The notes beneath the pieces were generated by a model that worked only from the letters and a program-made list of their open reading frames with translations, was not told where the DNA came from and searched no databases. Positions 17,800 through 27,415 of a DNA stretch of 64,000 bases are shown here, one piece after another. Position numbers and translations under genes: made by a program. The first letter of the stretch is position 1. Each line of letters opens with the position of its first letter. The DNA lies in assembly GCA_964410665.1 (NCBI GenBank), contig CAYPIE010000001.1, positions 62,001 through 126,000 of the forward strand. The letters are read 5' to 3'. This DNA is from CAYPIE01 sp964410665 (GTDB lineage: Bacteria > Planctomycetota > Planctomycetia > Gemmatales > Gemmataceae).

Positions 17800-18465
17800 A
17801 TGTCGCGTACCACCAACCTTCTCGATGAGGCTACTCGCGCCTACTTACAACGCATGGCCTTGACACGTGAGGATGCTACGTTGGCCCGGCTCCGCCAGCA
17901 CACCGCGGGGCACCCCCAATCGCGCATGCAGATCTCGGTCGAACAAGGGCGTTTGCTCGCCTTGATGGCACGCACAGTCAACGCTCGTTGGGCCATCGAG
18001 GTCGGGGTGTTTACCGGCTACAGCGCTCTTTGTGTCGCTCAGACATTGCCCGCCGATGGCAAACTGATTGCTTGTGACCTCTCCGAGGAGTACACCGCCC
18101 AGGCCATTCCCTTCTGGCAAGAGGCGGGCGTTGCCGATCGTATTGACCTGCGGCTCGGACCGGCTAGCCAGACTTTGCACGCCATGATCGCCGCTGGCGA
18201 GGTAGGGCATTACGACTTTGCCTTTATCGACGCCGACAAGGTGGGCTATCCCGACTACTACGAACAGTGTTTGACTCTGTTGCGGCCCGGCGGCGGCATG
18301 GCTCTGGACAACATCTTTCTGCATGGCAATGCGGTGGCTCCGGCGGACGATGACCCCGCCGGGCAGACGGTGCACACCCTGACCCAGCAGATCTTTGCCG
18401 ATGAACGTGTTGATCCCGCGTTGATCCCGATCGGGGATGGCGTCATACTACTTCGAAAACGTTGA
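17800..18465 (+). CDS. SAM-dependent O-methyltransferase (class I, CCoAOMT-like)
   Basis: 221 residues from ATG 17800. The family signature is complete: 'QGRLLALMARTVNARWAIEVGVFTGYSALCVAQTLP' (SAM motif I), 'DGKLIACDLSEEY' (acidic residue for the SAM ribose), 'YDFAFIDADKVGYPDYYEQCLTLLRPGG' and 'ALDNIFLHG' (metal-binding Asp-Asn). This is the cation-dependent O-methyltransferase family (Pfam Methyltransf_3), which methylates catechol-like hydroxyls. The natural substrate cannot be inferred from the context. The next gene begins 31 nt later. Confidence 0.9.
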   Translation: MSRTTNLLDEATRAYLQRMALTREDATLARLRQHTAGHPQSRMQISVEQGRLLALMARTVNARWAIEVGVFTGYSALCVAQTLPADGKLIACDLSEEYTAQAIPFWQEAGVADRIDLRLGPASQTLHAMIAAGEVGHYDFAFIDADKVGYPDYYEQCLTLLRPGGGMALDNIFLHGNAVAPADDDPAGQTVHTLTQQIFADERVDPALIPIGDGVILLRKR

Positions 18466-18496
18466 GACACTTTTTTGCACTGGCAAGGATGCCTAG

Positions 18497-20656
18497 ATGT
18501 CAGCCTGGATTGGTTTGCTCGTCTGCTTGCCGTTTGCGCTAGCGGCTCCTGCCACCCAACCCTCCCCGCAATTCAGCCGGGATGTCCTCCCTGTACTCAC
18601 CAAGCTTGGATGCAATTCCGGCGCCTGTCACGGTGCAGCCCACGGCAAGGGCGGCTTCCGGCTGAGTCTGTTCGGTTTTGACCCGGCCTTCGACTTTGCC
18701 CAGATCGTTCAAGACGCCGAGGGCCGGCGGATCGTCCTGCGTCAGCCGGAGGCAAGTCTGTTTCTACAGAAGCCTACTGCTCGCTTGCCCCACGCAGGAG
18801 GACAGCGGTTGACCCTCGATTCACCGCAGTATGCGCTGCTGCGTGACTGGCTGGCCGTGGGAGCCCCTCCACCTCGCGACGATGATCCAACCGTTACCCA
18901 GTTGCGCGTCAAACCTAAGCAGCTTATTGCGCGTCCCGGTCAGCGAACCAAATTGCGGATCCAGGCCGACTGGAGCGACGCCCAGACCACCGAGGTGACT
19001 GCGACCGCCCGCTACGACAGCCTCAACCCTGGGGTGGCGACCGTCACGGACGTTGGTGAGATTACGGCGGTTGCCGCGGGCGAAACGCATATCATGGTCC
19101 GTTTTGCCGGGGCAGTCGAGGTTGTTCGCGTCACATTGCCCTATGCAGAGCTGGCGGATTACCCGTCGGTTTCGACGGCAAACTTTGTTGATGCGCTGTT
19201 GCTCAGACGTTGGGAGGAACTGGGGCTGACACCGTCGCCTGTGTGTGATGATGCGACCTTCTTGCGGCGAGTCTATCTCGACTTGCTTGGCACTCTGCCG
19301 ACCCCAAACGAAATCGCTACTTTTCTTGGCGATACCCGAGCCCATAAACGCTCGCGCCTCATCGATACGCTACTGTCCCGACCCGAATTCGCAGACTTTT
19401 GGGCCATTGCCTGGGCCGATCTACTTCGCATCAAGCGGCGTACACTTCAGACTGAAGGAATGGAATGTTTCGATGAATGGCTCCGCACTAGTCTCCGCAA
19501 CCGTCGACCCTTGGATGCGTTGGCTCGGGATATCTTGACGGCGACCGGCAGTAGCTTCCGCCATGGTCCGGCCAATTTCTACCGCATTGAACGTACCCCC
19601 GAGGCCTGGGCCGAGACCACCGCTCAGGTCTTTCTCGGAGTGCGGCTTCAGTGTGCCAAGTGCCACCACCACCCATTCGAACGTTGGAGCCAGACCGACT
19701 ATGCCGCGCTCGCTGCCTGCTTTGCCCGGGTCCGTACCCGGAATGGGCCGCGTCAGGGCAAGTACGGCCCAGAAACCCTCGTCCACATAGTGAACAAGGG
19801 AGAACAACGCCATCCCCGCACCCGGAGGATTGTCCCACCTCGCCCTCCGGCTGGACCCGCACTTGAGGGTGCCGGTGATCGCCGCGCTCAGCTGGCCGAC
19901 TGGTTGGCTGCGCCAGAGAACCCCTTCTTTGCCCGCAATCTGGTCAACCGCTGCTGGGGCCATTTGTTCGGTCGCGGCCTGGTCGAACCGATCGATGATC
20001 TCCGTGCGACCAACCCACCGAGTAACCCTGCACTGCTTGATCGGCTAGCCGAAGACTTCATCGCTCACCACTTTGATCTCCACCACCTGCTGCGGACCAT
20101 CCTCAATTCGCGTGCCTATCAGCGAAGTTCACAGGCCACTCCAGGGAACCAGGTTGACCGCGAGAATACCCAGTTCACCCGGGTCACGCCCAAGCGTCTC
20201 AGCGCTGAGCAATTGGCCGACGCCATCGATTTCGCCACTGGGAGCCCCACCCGTTACGCCGACCTAGCGCCTGGCACCCGAGCGATTGCCTTAGCCGATC
20301 CCGAAATTCCAGCACCGACCTTGGAAGTGTTCGGTCGACCCGACCGTCAGACTTCTTGTCTGTGTGAGCGCGGCCAGCAACCCAACCTGGCCCAGGCGAT
20401 GCATCTGCTCAACAGCCCGGAACTTCGGAGCAAACTCAGCGATCCCAATGGACGGGTTGCGAAGTTGGTTCGCTCTGGCCAGCCGATCAATGCCCTGATC
20501 GATGAGTTGTATCAGGTCACGCTATCACGACGGCCTCGTGTCAGCGAACGCAAGCGGGCGCAAGCCTGGGTGGCGGCGGCACCAAATCGCCAACTCGGCT
20601 TGGAGGATCTGCTCTGGGTACTGCTCAATAGCCGCGAGTTCCTCTTCGTGCGATAG
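18497..20656 (+). CDS. Planctomycete DUF1549/DUF1553 protein with Big2 domain and cytochrome-like N-terminus
   Basis: 719 residues with a signal peptide ending near 'FALAAPA'. The domains in order are a cytochrome-like segment with 'CNSGACHGAAHGKGGF' (residues ~35-130), a Big2/Ig-like domain ('NPGVATVTDVGEITAVAAGETHI', ~140-220), DUF1549 ('LRRVYLDLLGTLPTPNEI', 'LGVRLQCAKCHHHPFERW') and DUF1553 towards the end ('NRCWGHLFGRGLVEPIDDLR', 'LLNSREFLFVR'). This family is greatly expanded in planctomycetes; it is exported and of unsettled function, with the CxxCH suggesting heme or metal binding. The usual partner, a DUF1501 gene, is absent. A cytochrome-WD40 gene follows after 9 nt. Confidence 0.9.
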   Translation: MSAWIGLLVCLPFALAAPATQPSPQFSRDVLPVLTKLGCNSGACHGAAHGKGGFRLSLFGFDPAFDFAQIVQDAEGRRIVLRQPEASLFLQKPTARLPHAGGQRLTLDSPQYALLRDWLAVGAPPPRDDDPTVTQLRVKPKQLIARPGQRTKLRIQADWSDAQTTEVTATARYDSLNPGVATVTDVGEITAVAAGETHIMVRFAGAVEVVRVTLPYAELADYPSVSTANFVDALLLRRWEELGLTPSPVCDDATFLRRVYLDLLGTLPTPNEIATFLGDTRAHKRSRLIDTLLSRPEFADFWAIAWADLLRIKRRTLQTEGMECFDEWLRTSLRNRRPLDALARDILTATGSSFRHGPANFYRIERTPEAWAETTAQVFLGVRLQCAKCHHHPFERWSQTDYAALAACFARVRTRNGPRQGKYGPETLVHIVNKGEQRHPRTRRIVPPRPPAGPALEGAGDRRAQLADWLAAPENPFFARNLVNRCWGHLFGRGLVEPIDDLRATNPPSNPALLDRLAEDFIAHHFDLHHLLRTILNSRAYQRSSQATPGNQVDRENTQFTRVTPKRLSAEQLADAIDFATGSPTRYADLAPGTRAIALADPEIPAPTLEVFGRPDRQTSCLCERGQQPNLAQAMHLLNSPELRSKLSDPNGRVAKLVRSGQPINALIDELYQVTLSRRPRVSERKRAQAWVAAAPNRQLGLEDLLWVLLNSREFLFVR

Positions 20657-20665
20657 GGGGAGATA

Positions 20666-22300
20666 ATGCCTCGATCCCTGTATGGACAGTATGGTCTGTT
20701 CCTGAGCGGACTTGTTCTGGCTAGCCCGCTGCCGGCGGAGGAGCCCTCGCCCACCTACTGGCAAGACATTCGTCCGTTGCTAACCGAGCATTGCACCGGC
20801 TGCCATCGCCAGCGTCATCGTGACCGGGCAGACATTTCTGGCGGGCTGGTCCTCGATACCATGGCTGCTCTGCGTCAGTCCAATGGCCAAGCAATGCTAA
20901 AGCGTCTGCGAAGCGAGGATGTTCACCGTCGAATGCCCCTTGATGCCAAGCCACTGGCCAAGGCCCAGATCGAGATGATAGCCCGCTGGCTGGCCGAGGG
21001 GCTACCCGAGGGGAAACGCTCATCTGTTCGCGCTCCGGTCACGGCAGACCGTCGATTGCCACCCAAACTGGATGTGGTGCTGCCAACTCGGATGATCTTA
21101 CCACGCAAGCTATCGCCCAATGGTAAGGATCGTCCGGTCGAAATGGTTCTGCCAGTAGGGCCGCTCGATCCAGTCACAACAGTGACCTACCATCCGGAAG
21201 GACGGATCCTGGCAGCCGGGCAGTATGGTCAGGTCACTTTATGGGATTTGCAACAAGGTCAACCACAGCGGGTCATCACCGCCGGGCTACTGGCTGTTCA
21301 TGACCTGGCTTTTAGCCCGGATGGTCGCTGGTTGGCGATTGCCGGGGGCCGAGCAGCGGTAAGTGGCACAATCCACCTGATCGAGTGGGCCAGCGGTCGA
21401 TTGCGGTGCACCCTGCGTGGCCATGACGATGTGGTTGCCAAAGTCGCCTTCTCACCCGACAGCGGCGTATTGGTGTCGGCCAGTTATGATCAAACTCTGG
21501 TGCAATGGGATCTGGCCGCGAACCGGCAACTGCGGCGTATTGAGGCTCATTCGGCGCCGGTGGTCGATGTGGCTTTTGCCCCCAATGGCACATGGTACGT
21601 CTCTGCGAGTCAAGATCGGACGCTGCGAGTATTCGACCGGCGGAGCGGGAACTGCATGCGGACGCTGGCTGGGATGACCGAACCGATTTTCGCGGTGGCC
21701 GTTCGCCCCGATGGCCAGCGGATTGTGTCTTCGGGCCGCCAATCTGAGCTCTATTGGTGGGATGCTCGCACCGGCAAGTCACTGAGCCGACAGATCGGGC
21801 ATGATGTTGCAGTTTTCGCCGTGGCCTTTGATCGCCAGGGTGAACAACTGATCTCGGCGGGGGCAGATCGGACGCTACGGCAATGGCGAGCTGACTCGGG
21901 TGATGCCATCCGACGAATCATGACGTCTCATGCCAACTATACGGTGGCGTTGCGTCCAGATGGTAAGCAGATCGCCTCAGGGGGATCAAACGGGCTGGTG
22001 CAGTTATGGGATGCCAGGTCGGGCCAGGAACAACTGAAGCTACTGAGCATTCCCACCGAGAAAACTTCTGGTAAAGATGAAAAGGGGACGCCGCGCTGGC
22101 TCGCCTTGACGCATAAAGGCTTCATCGCCGGCCGTCCTGAGCTGATTGCAGAGGCGGGCTGGCGGGTTGCCGGAGCCACGCTTGATGCAACCATCCTCCG
22201 CTCCGGGACGTATCATCCCAAGCGGGTGCGCATGGCTTTGCATGGAAAGCCGACCGGGTTTCCGTTTGACCGTCCGCCAGCTGGTAGCATCCGCGAGTGA
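20666..22300 (+). CDS. Exported WD40-repeat protein with planctomycete cytochrome c domain
   Basis: 544 residues; ATG 20666 is preceded by 'gggggaga'. A signal peptide ('YGLFLSGLVLASPLPAEE') leads into a PSCyt1-type segment with 'DIRPLLTEHCTGCH' (heme CxxCH, residues ~35-115). Then come seven or so WD40 repeats, e.g. 'GHDDVVAKVAFSPDSGVLVSASYDQTLVQWDL' split over successive blades. This pairing is common beside DUF1549 genes in planctomycetes, and the two probably work together outside the cytoplasm. Ligands are unknown. Confidence 0.88.
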   Translation: MPRSLYGQYGLFLSGLVLASPLPAEEPSPTYWQDIRPLLTEHCTGCHRQRHRDRADISGGLVLDTMAALRQSNGQAMLKRLRSEDVHRRMPLDAKPLAKAQIEMIARWLAEGLPEGKRSSVRAPVTADRRLPPKLDVVLPTRMILPRKLSPNGKDRPVEMVLPVGPLDPVTTVTYHPEGRILAAGQYGQVTLWDLQQGQPQRVITAGLLAVHDLAFSPDGRWLAIAGGRAAVSGTIHLIEWASGRLRCTLRGHDDVVAKVAFSPDSGVLVSASYDQTLVQWDLAANRQLRRIEAHSAPVVDVAFAPNGTWYVSASQDRTLRVFDRRSGNCMRTLAGMTEPIFAVAVRPDGQRIVSSGRQSELYWWDARTGKSLSRQIGHDVAVFAVAFDRQGEQLISAGADRTLRQWRADSGDAIRRIMTSHANYTVALRPDGKQIASGGSNGLVQLWDARSGQEQLKLLSIPTEKTSGKDEKGTPRWLALTHKGFIAGRPELIAEAGWRVAGATLDATILRSGTYHPKRVRMALHGKPTGFPFDRPPAGSIRE

Positions 22301-22328
22301 TCGGACACAAAGACAGGAGATTTTTCGC

Positions 22329-22961
22329 ATGACCCGCATCCTGAGTGCTTGGTTGCTGCTGGTAGCCACCGGGCTGGGAACCGCTCAAGAGCCATCGGCG
22401 AAGGACCAGTCCTATTATCCCTTGCAGGAAGGGGCAGCCTGGACCTATCAAGTGGTCAGCGCCGCCACCAACACGGGGAAACCGGAACTGGTGATGAGAG
22501 TGGCTGGCTTTGAGCCCAAAGGGCAGGACAAACAAGCTGCTCGTATTGAGACCTTGGTCAACGGCAATCGCGTCGCAGAGGAGCACGTAGTGCAGCGGGA
22601 AGATGGCATCTATCGGCTGTCGATCAACGGCAAAGAACCAATGTCTCCGGTACGGATTTTAAAACTCCCGTTTAAGCCGGGCGCCAGCTGGGAGGTGGAC
22701 ACCTCGATCCAGGGGCAAGCCATCAAAGGTTCGTTCTCAAGCAAAGAAGAGCAGATCAAAGTGCCGGCACTTGCGGACAAGGGAGCCGTAAAGGCGGCGG
22801 TATCCGAAGGGGAATTTACCATTGCTGGCCAGAAGACCGAGGTCAAGTACTGGTTTGTCCAGGGCATTGGGATGGTGAAGCTACAACTCAACCTGGGTGG
22901 TCAGGATGCCATTCTGGAGTTGACCAAATACGATCCAGCGCCCAAAACCGACAAGGAGTAA
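22329..22961 (+). CDS. Exported hypothetical protein
   Basis: 210 residues. ATG 22329 has 'caggaga' 9 nt upstream; a longer reading frame runs through the preceding gene and is not used. A signal peptide ('ILSAWLLLVATGLGTAQ') is followed by a beta-rich domain beginning 'YYPLQEGAAWTYQV', an opening typical of exported proteins that share a 'PL-x-G-x-x-W-x-Y' pattern. The rest ('LKLPFKPGASWEV', 'YWFVQGIGMVKLQLNLGG') supports the same fold, but no activity is known. It ends the run of co-directional genes that begins with the O-methyltransferase. Confidence 0.75.
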   Translation: MTRILSAWLLLVATGLGTAQEPSAKDQSYYPLQEGAAWTYQVVSAATNTGKPELVMRVAGFEPKGQDKQAARIETLVNGNRVAEEHVVQREDGIYRLSINGKEPMSPVRILKLPFKPGASWEVDTSIQGQAIKGSFSSKEEQIKVPALADKGAVKAAVSEGEFTIAGQKTEVKYWFVQGIGMVKLQLNLGGQDAILELTKYDPAPKTDKE

Positions 22962-23024
22962 TGGCCAATTCCACCTCTTCACGAGTAGCCCTGTACCGCG
23001 TTGGGGTGGCATTGAACCGGATGC

Positions 23025-23924
23025 ATGATCACTGCGTTTGCTGATCGCCTGAGTGAGGTCGTCCGGCGTCGGGGTAATGCCGTCTGTCTCGGCCTTGATC
23101 CGCGCTGGGAATTGTTACCACGCAGCTTCCAAGAACGCTATGACGACGGCAGCTTGACGGGAGTGGCCTCGGCCTTTGAAGCGTTCTGTCGACGGGTACT
23201 TGAACTGGTCGGGGACGCGATCCCGGTGGTCAAACCCCAGGCGGCGTTCTTTGAATGGTGTGGCCCGGACGGGATGCGGGCACTGCAAAATGTGCTGCGA
23301 GTGGCCCAGGAGTGTGGGGCGATCACGATTCTGGATGCCAAGCGCGGGGACATCGCTTCCACCGCGGTGGCCTATGCTGAGGCCAGCTTCGCCGGCGCGG
23401 TCCTGGCAGGCCAAACTCACCGGGTCTGGAATGCTGATGCCTTGACCATCAATCCCTACTTGGGCGCCGATGCGATCGAACCATTCATTCAAGAGGCTCG
23501 ACGCAGCGGCCGCGGGTTGTTTGTGCTGGTCCGTACAAGTAACCCTGGAGCCGGCCTGTTTCAGGACTTGCGTTGCGACGGTGAACCCGTCTATGTCCAC
23601 GTTGCTCGAGCAGTCGCGGTCTGCAACCAGGGGCATGTCGCTCAATGTGGCTTTGGCGACGTTGGAGCCGTTGTCGGGGCCACCCACCCCGAGGAACTGG
23701 CTACGCTACGACAGAGTTTCCCGGAGGTTTGGTTTCTGGTACCCGGCTACGGCGCGCAGGGGGCAGGCATCGATGCAGTCCGCCCGGCGTTCCGTGGGGA
23801 CGGGCTCGGAGCGGTGGTCAACAGTTCACGCGGACTGACCTTCCCGTTTCGGCCAGACGACCCCGACTGGGAGCAGCGGATTCGTGATGCTGTGGCTGCG
23901 ATGACCGCTGTACTGCGGGTGTAG
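23025..23924 (+). CDS. pyrF: Orotidine 5'-phosphate decarboxylase
   Basis: 299 residues, the length of the long (type 2) PyrF subfamily. It decarboxylates OMP to UMP, the last step of UMP synthesis. 'VCLGLDPRWELLP' is the substrate-binding start, 'VVKPQAAFFEWCG' holds the first Lys, and 'ILDAKRGDIASTA' is the catalytic DxKxxD block near residue 105. 'NPYLGADAIEPFI' and 'LVPGYGAQGAG' are further family blocks. The ATG at 23025 follows another ATG 4 nt upstream. Its last four codons and the stop lie in a 24-bp tandem duplication. Confidence 0.94.
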   Translation: MITAFADRLSEVVRRRGNAVCLGLDPRWELLPRSFQERYDDGSLTGVASAFEAFCRRVLELVGDAIPVVKPQAAFFEWCGPDGMRALQNVLRVAQECGAITILDAKRGDIASTAVAYAEASFAGAVLAGQTHRVWNADALTINPYLGADAIEPFIQEARRSGRGLFVLVRTSNPGAGLFQDLRCDGEPVYVHVARAVAVCNQGHVAQCGFGDVGAVVGATHPEELATLRQSFPEVWFLVPGYGAQGAGIDAVRPAFRGDGLGAVVNSSRGLTFPFRPDDPDWEQRIRDAVAAMTAVLRV

Positions 23925-23955
23925 ATTTCTTCTGTACTGCGGGTGTAGATTTCTT
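23908..23955. repeat. 24-bp perfect tandem duplication over the pyrF stop codon
   Basis: Two identical 24-bp copies, 23908-23931 and 23932-23955, each beginning 'ctgtactgcgggtgtag'. Because 24 is divisible by 3, the second copy repeats the same four codons and stop in frame. This looks like a recent slippage event. Confidence 0.95.
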
Positions 23956-24417
23956 CTGACGGGCCTGGTGACCTTCGAGCGAATGTCGGCATACAAGTGC
24001 GTGTCGCGTTCGGCCTCGGCCAGGCTGTCTATGACGCGTGAGTCAGCCTGTCGTTCCAATTACGCTGCTCCGAACGTCACTTTTGCCGGTCTGGAGTCAG
24101 CCCGCCTGCTTTCCGTCACGTATTCTGTACCAGTTATCGCCGGACCCACCACGGGCTGACACCCTCGCGAAGAAGATGTACGTGCGACGGGACCCTGTTC
24201 AAATACCGGCAGTCACCCAGTGACCAATGATCCAGGGGTTGAAAAGTGGGCGCCGACCGTTCGCGCTGGCGATCGGCGCCTCCCCAACTGGGCAAGGACA
24301 CTCGGCCGATGAGACGTGCTGTCACTCGTTAAAGGATGGCTCCACCCAAGCCCACCTTTCGGCGGTCATCGCGTCCCACACGCAAAGAGAGTCAAGCCAG
24401 CTCGCGAGGTTCGCGCC
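23956..24417. other. Intergenic region after pyrF
   Basis: About 460 bp without a supportable gene. A hairpin ggcgccga/tcggcgcc (24249-24280, 16-nt loop) is the only structure I see. I looked for a tRNA around 'gttcaaat' near 24200 and found no cloverleaf. Confidence 0.45.
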
Positions 24418-25632
24418 ATGCCAACAGCCGAGGAAATCACCTTGACCGCTCGATGGCTGGTTCCGGTCGCTGGCCCCGCGTTGCCCGGAGGGACCATCAC
24501 CTACGCCGGCGACTGGATCGTTATGGTTGCCCCGGCCGGGGTGCGCACTGCCGACCTGGACCTTGGCAATGCCATCATCCTCCCCGGACTGGTCAACCCG
24601 CACACCCACCTCGATCTCAGCGGCCTCGACCAGTCTCAACTCCCCCGCGATGACTTTCTCGGCTGGCTGCGGGCGATCATTGCCGCGCGGCAAAGTCGCA
24701 CGCCCGAACAAGTTCAGGCCGACATCGCCTTCGGGCTGGACCAGGCCTTACGCTACGGTACGACCACCATCGGCGACATTGCTGCGTCAGGGGCGAGCTG
24801 GGATCAATTGTCAGCTTCCCCGATTCGGTCGGTGGTCTACTATGAGCTACTCGGTCTGACCGAAAGCCGGGCCGAACGAGCCTGGGCCGAGGCGCAGGCG
24901 TGGCTGGCTGCCCATCCGATGACAGCAACTTGTCAGCCTGGTTTAAGTCCGCACGCCCCTTACTCGGTGGCCACTGGGTTGTTTCAGCAGGCAGCCACGG
25001 CGGGTGTTCCCCTGGCGATTCACTTGGCGGAGTCGCCGGAGGAGCGGACGCTGTTGCATAGCCATACCGGACCTCTGGTTGGCTTTCTGAAAGACCTTGG
25101 TGTCTGGGCCGCAGAGCAATTGGTGCCAGATTACGCCTCGTTGCTCGCCATCTTTGACTCCAGTCAACCGCTGGCGTGGATCCATGTCAACCAATTGCCG
25201 GCGGGTTGGACGCCACGGCGGGTTTATTGCCCGCGCACGCATGCACGCTTTGGTTTCCCAGCGTATCCCCTCCTCACGTGCATGGCCCGCGGCGAGCGGG
25301 TGGCATTGGCCACCGATAGTCTTGCCTCGACTCCGGACCTGGATCCTCTGGCCGAGGCGCAATGTGTGCACCAAGCCTACCCCGAAGTTACTGGAGAGCA
25401 GCTATTGCGGATGATCACCCTCGATGCTGCGGCGATGCTCGGCTTGGAAAGGGTGTGTGGCAGCCTGGAAACTGGCAAAGCGGCCGATCTGGTCGTGGTT
25501 CCCTTGCCGGATGAGGAAGCCAGTCGCTGGGAAAACTTGTTGTTTCCGGCGAATCCGCATAATCTGTCAGCTCGGCAAGTTCTGATCCGAGGCTCCTGGC
25601 GAGCGGAGCAAAAAAATTCTCCGCTCTCTTGA
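24418..25632 (+). CDS. Amidohydrolase (cytosine deaminase/aminofutalosine deaminase-like)
   Basis: 404 residues from ATG 24418. The metal-dependent hydrolase fold is shown by 'GLVNPHTHLDLSG' (HxH), 'GLSPHAPYSV' (third His), 'AIHLAESPEE' (His) and 'VALATDSLAS' (catalytic Asp), followed by the typical C-terminal 'LETGKAADLVVVPL'. The pattern fits deaminases acting on amino-purines or related compounds; aminodeoxyfutalosine deaminase of the menaquinone pathway is a possibility, not shown. No other menaquinone gene is in the window. A longer upstream frame exists, but the start before 'AEEITLTARWLVP' gives family length. Confidence 0.85.
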   Translation: MPTAEEITLTARWLVPVAGPALPGGTITYAGDWIVMVAPAGVRTADLDLGNAIILPGLVNPHTHLDLSGLDQSQLPRDDFLGWLRAIIAARQSRTPEQVQADIAFGLDQALRYGTTTIGDIAASGASWDQLSASPIRSVVYYELLGLTESRAERAWAEAQAWLAAHPMTATCQPGLSPHAPYSVATGLFQQAATAGVPLAIHLAESPEERTLLHSHTGPLVGFLKDLGVWAAEQLVPDYASLLAIFDSSQPLAWIHVNQLPAGWTPRRVYCPRTHARFGFPAYPLLTCMARGERVALATDSLASTPDLDPLAEAQCVHQAYPEVTGEQLLRMITLDAAAMLGLERVCGSLETGKAADLVVVPLPDEEASRWENLLFPANPHNLSARQVLIRGSWRAEQKNSPLS

Positions 25633-25729
25633 AACCCGCTCGGCCGCATCTAACAAACCAAAAGGTTGTCGTTCATGACGGACGACAAATCGCCTAGATG
25701 GAAAGCGACCTCTCTGGTGGTGGATAGTC

Positions 25730-27316
25730 ATGCCGCTTGGTTATCTGGCGTTAGTCCTGCACGCACACCTGCCGTACGTTCGGCATCCGGAATACGACGA
25801 TTTTCTCGAAGAGGATTGGCTCTACGAGGCAATCACCGAGACCTACATCCCGCTGTTGGAGGTCTTCGAGGGACTTGATCGTGATGGGGTCGACTGGCGC
25901 ATGACCATGTCGCTGTCACCCACCTTGGCCGGAATGCTTGCTGATCCCTTGCTGCAGTATCGCTATGTGCGGCATCTGGATAACTTGCTGGCATTGGCTA
26001 GCAAAGAAGTCGAGCGGACTCGCTGGCAGCCAGAATTCCGCCAGTTAGCCGAGATGTATTTAAACCGCTTCACCCGCGCGCGGGAAATGTTCGTGCAGCA
26101 TTATGATCACAATCTGTTGCATGGCTTTCGCCGCTTCTTCGACGGGGGCAAGCTGGAACTGATTACCTGCGGTGCGACGCATGGCTATTTGCCGCTGATG
26201 GAAGTCAACCGCAACGCGATGCGGGTGCAGATTGAGCTGGGAGCACGCGAGTTCCATCGCCACTTCGGCCGCCGCCCGCAGGGGATCTGGCTGCCCGAGT
26301 GTGCCTACACGCCGGGGACCGATGAGCTGTGTGCTGAGGCGGGCATCCGGTACTTTTTCACCGATACCCACGGCGTGCTATTCGCCCACCCGCGGCCCAA
26401 GTTGGGGGTATATGCACCGATTATGTGCCCCAATTCCGGAGTGTATGCCTTTGCCCGCGATAGCGAATCGTCCAAACAAGTCTGGAGCGCCATCGAGGGC
26501 TACCCTGGCGATTACAATTACCGGGACTTTTACCGCGACATCGGCTTCGATCTTGACTACGATTATCTACGTCCTCATCTGCACCGGTCGGGCATCCGTA
26601 GCCATACCGGCATGAAATATTATCGAATCACCGGTCGCACCAACGACAAGCAGCCTTATCACCGTCCGTCGGCCCTCGATCGCGCGGCCGAGCATGCAGG
26701 GAACTTCATGTTCAACCGCGAAAAACAAGTCGAGTGGCTGGCCGGGTCGATGGACAGCCGGCCCCCGGTAATCGTCGCTCCTTATGATGCAGAACTTTTC
26801 GGTCACTGGTGGTTCGAGGGACCCGATTGGATCAACTTCCTGCTTCGGAAGATGTGCTTTGATCAACAAACAGTCAAAACGATTACGATTCCTGAATATA
26901 TCGACCTCCATCCTGGTGCCCAAAAGTGCCAACCTCCGATGTGCAGTTGGGGCTACAAGGGCTACAACGAGGTTTGGCTTGAAGGCTCCAACGACTGGAT
27001 CTATCGCCATCTGCACGAACATGCTGACCGGATGGTCGGGCTAGCCCATGCCTATCCCGACCCGACTCCCCTTTGTCGCCGCGCGCTTAACCAGGCTGCC
27101 CGGGAACTACTCCTGGCACAATCGAGCGACTGGGCGTTTATTATGAAAACGGGCACCATGGTCGAGTATGCCGTGCAGCGGACTAACATTCACGTGCTCA
27201 ACTTTAATCACCTGTTTGACCAGATCAACAACAATGCGATCGATGAGTCCTGGCTGGGTGAACTAGAGCGTCGGCATAATGTGTTTCCGACGCTTGATTA
27301 CAAGCTGTATGCCTGA
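25730..27316 (+). CDS. Glycoside hydrolase family 57 (1,4-alpha-glucan branching enzyme-like)
   Basis: 528 residues. The GH57 blocks are 'LVLHAHLPYVRHPEY' at the start, 'ELITCGATHGYLPLM', 'GIWLPECAYTPG' with the nucleophile Glu near residue 190, and 'VIVAPYDAELFGHWWFEGPDW' with the acid/base Asp near 353. A helical C-terminal part ('WAFIMKTGTMVEYAVQR') matches bacterial GH57 branching enzymes, which make alpha-1,6 branches in glycogen. No other glycogen gene is close, so branching enzyme rather than amylase rests on overall architecture. It converges with pyrG. Confidence 0.88.
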   Translation: MPLGYLALVLHAHLPYVRHPEYDDFLEEDWLYEAITETYIPLLEVFEGLDRDGVDWRMTMSLSPTLAGMLADPLLQYRYVRHLDNLLALASKEVERTRWQPEFRQLAEMYLNRFTRAREMFVQHYDHNLLHGFRRFFDGGKLELITCGATHGYLPLMEVNRNAMRVQIELGAREFHRHFGRRPQGIWLPECAYTPGTDELCAEAGIRYFFTDTHGVLFAHPRPKLGVYAPIMCPNSGVYAFARDSESSKQVWSAIEGYPGDYNYRDFYRDIGFDLDYDYLRPHLHRSGIRSHTGMKYYRITGRTNDKQPYHRPSALDRAAEHAGNFMFNREKQVEWLAGSMDSRPPVIVAPYDAELFGHWWFEGPDWINFLLRKMCFDQQTVKTITIPEYIDLHPGAQKCQPPMCSWGYKGYNEVWLEGSNDWIYRHLHEHADRMVGLAHAYPDPTPLCRRALNQAARELLLAQSSDWAFIMKTGTMVEYAVQRTNIHVLNFNHLFDQINNNAIDESWLGELERRHNVFPTLDYKLYA

Positions 27317-27415
27317 CCTGAATGCAACAAGGGAAACCTTTGAAGAAGTAGGCTCCCTCGCTGGCCCCGTGAAACGCTACACCGTAGCCAGTGGAGTCGG
27401 AGGGAGTGATGAGGT

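Noticed and set aside
24150..24240. Possible tRNA (a T-loop-like 'gttcaaat')
   Set aside because: No acceptor, D or anticodon stems can be paired around it.
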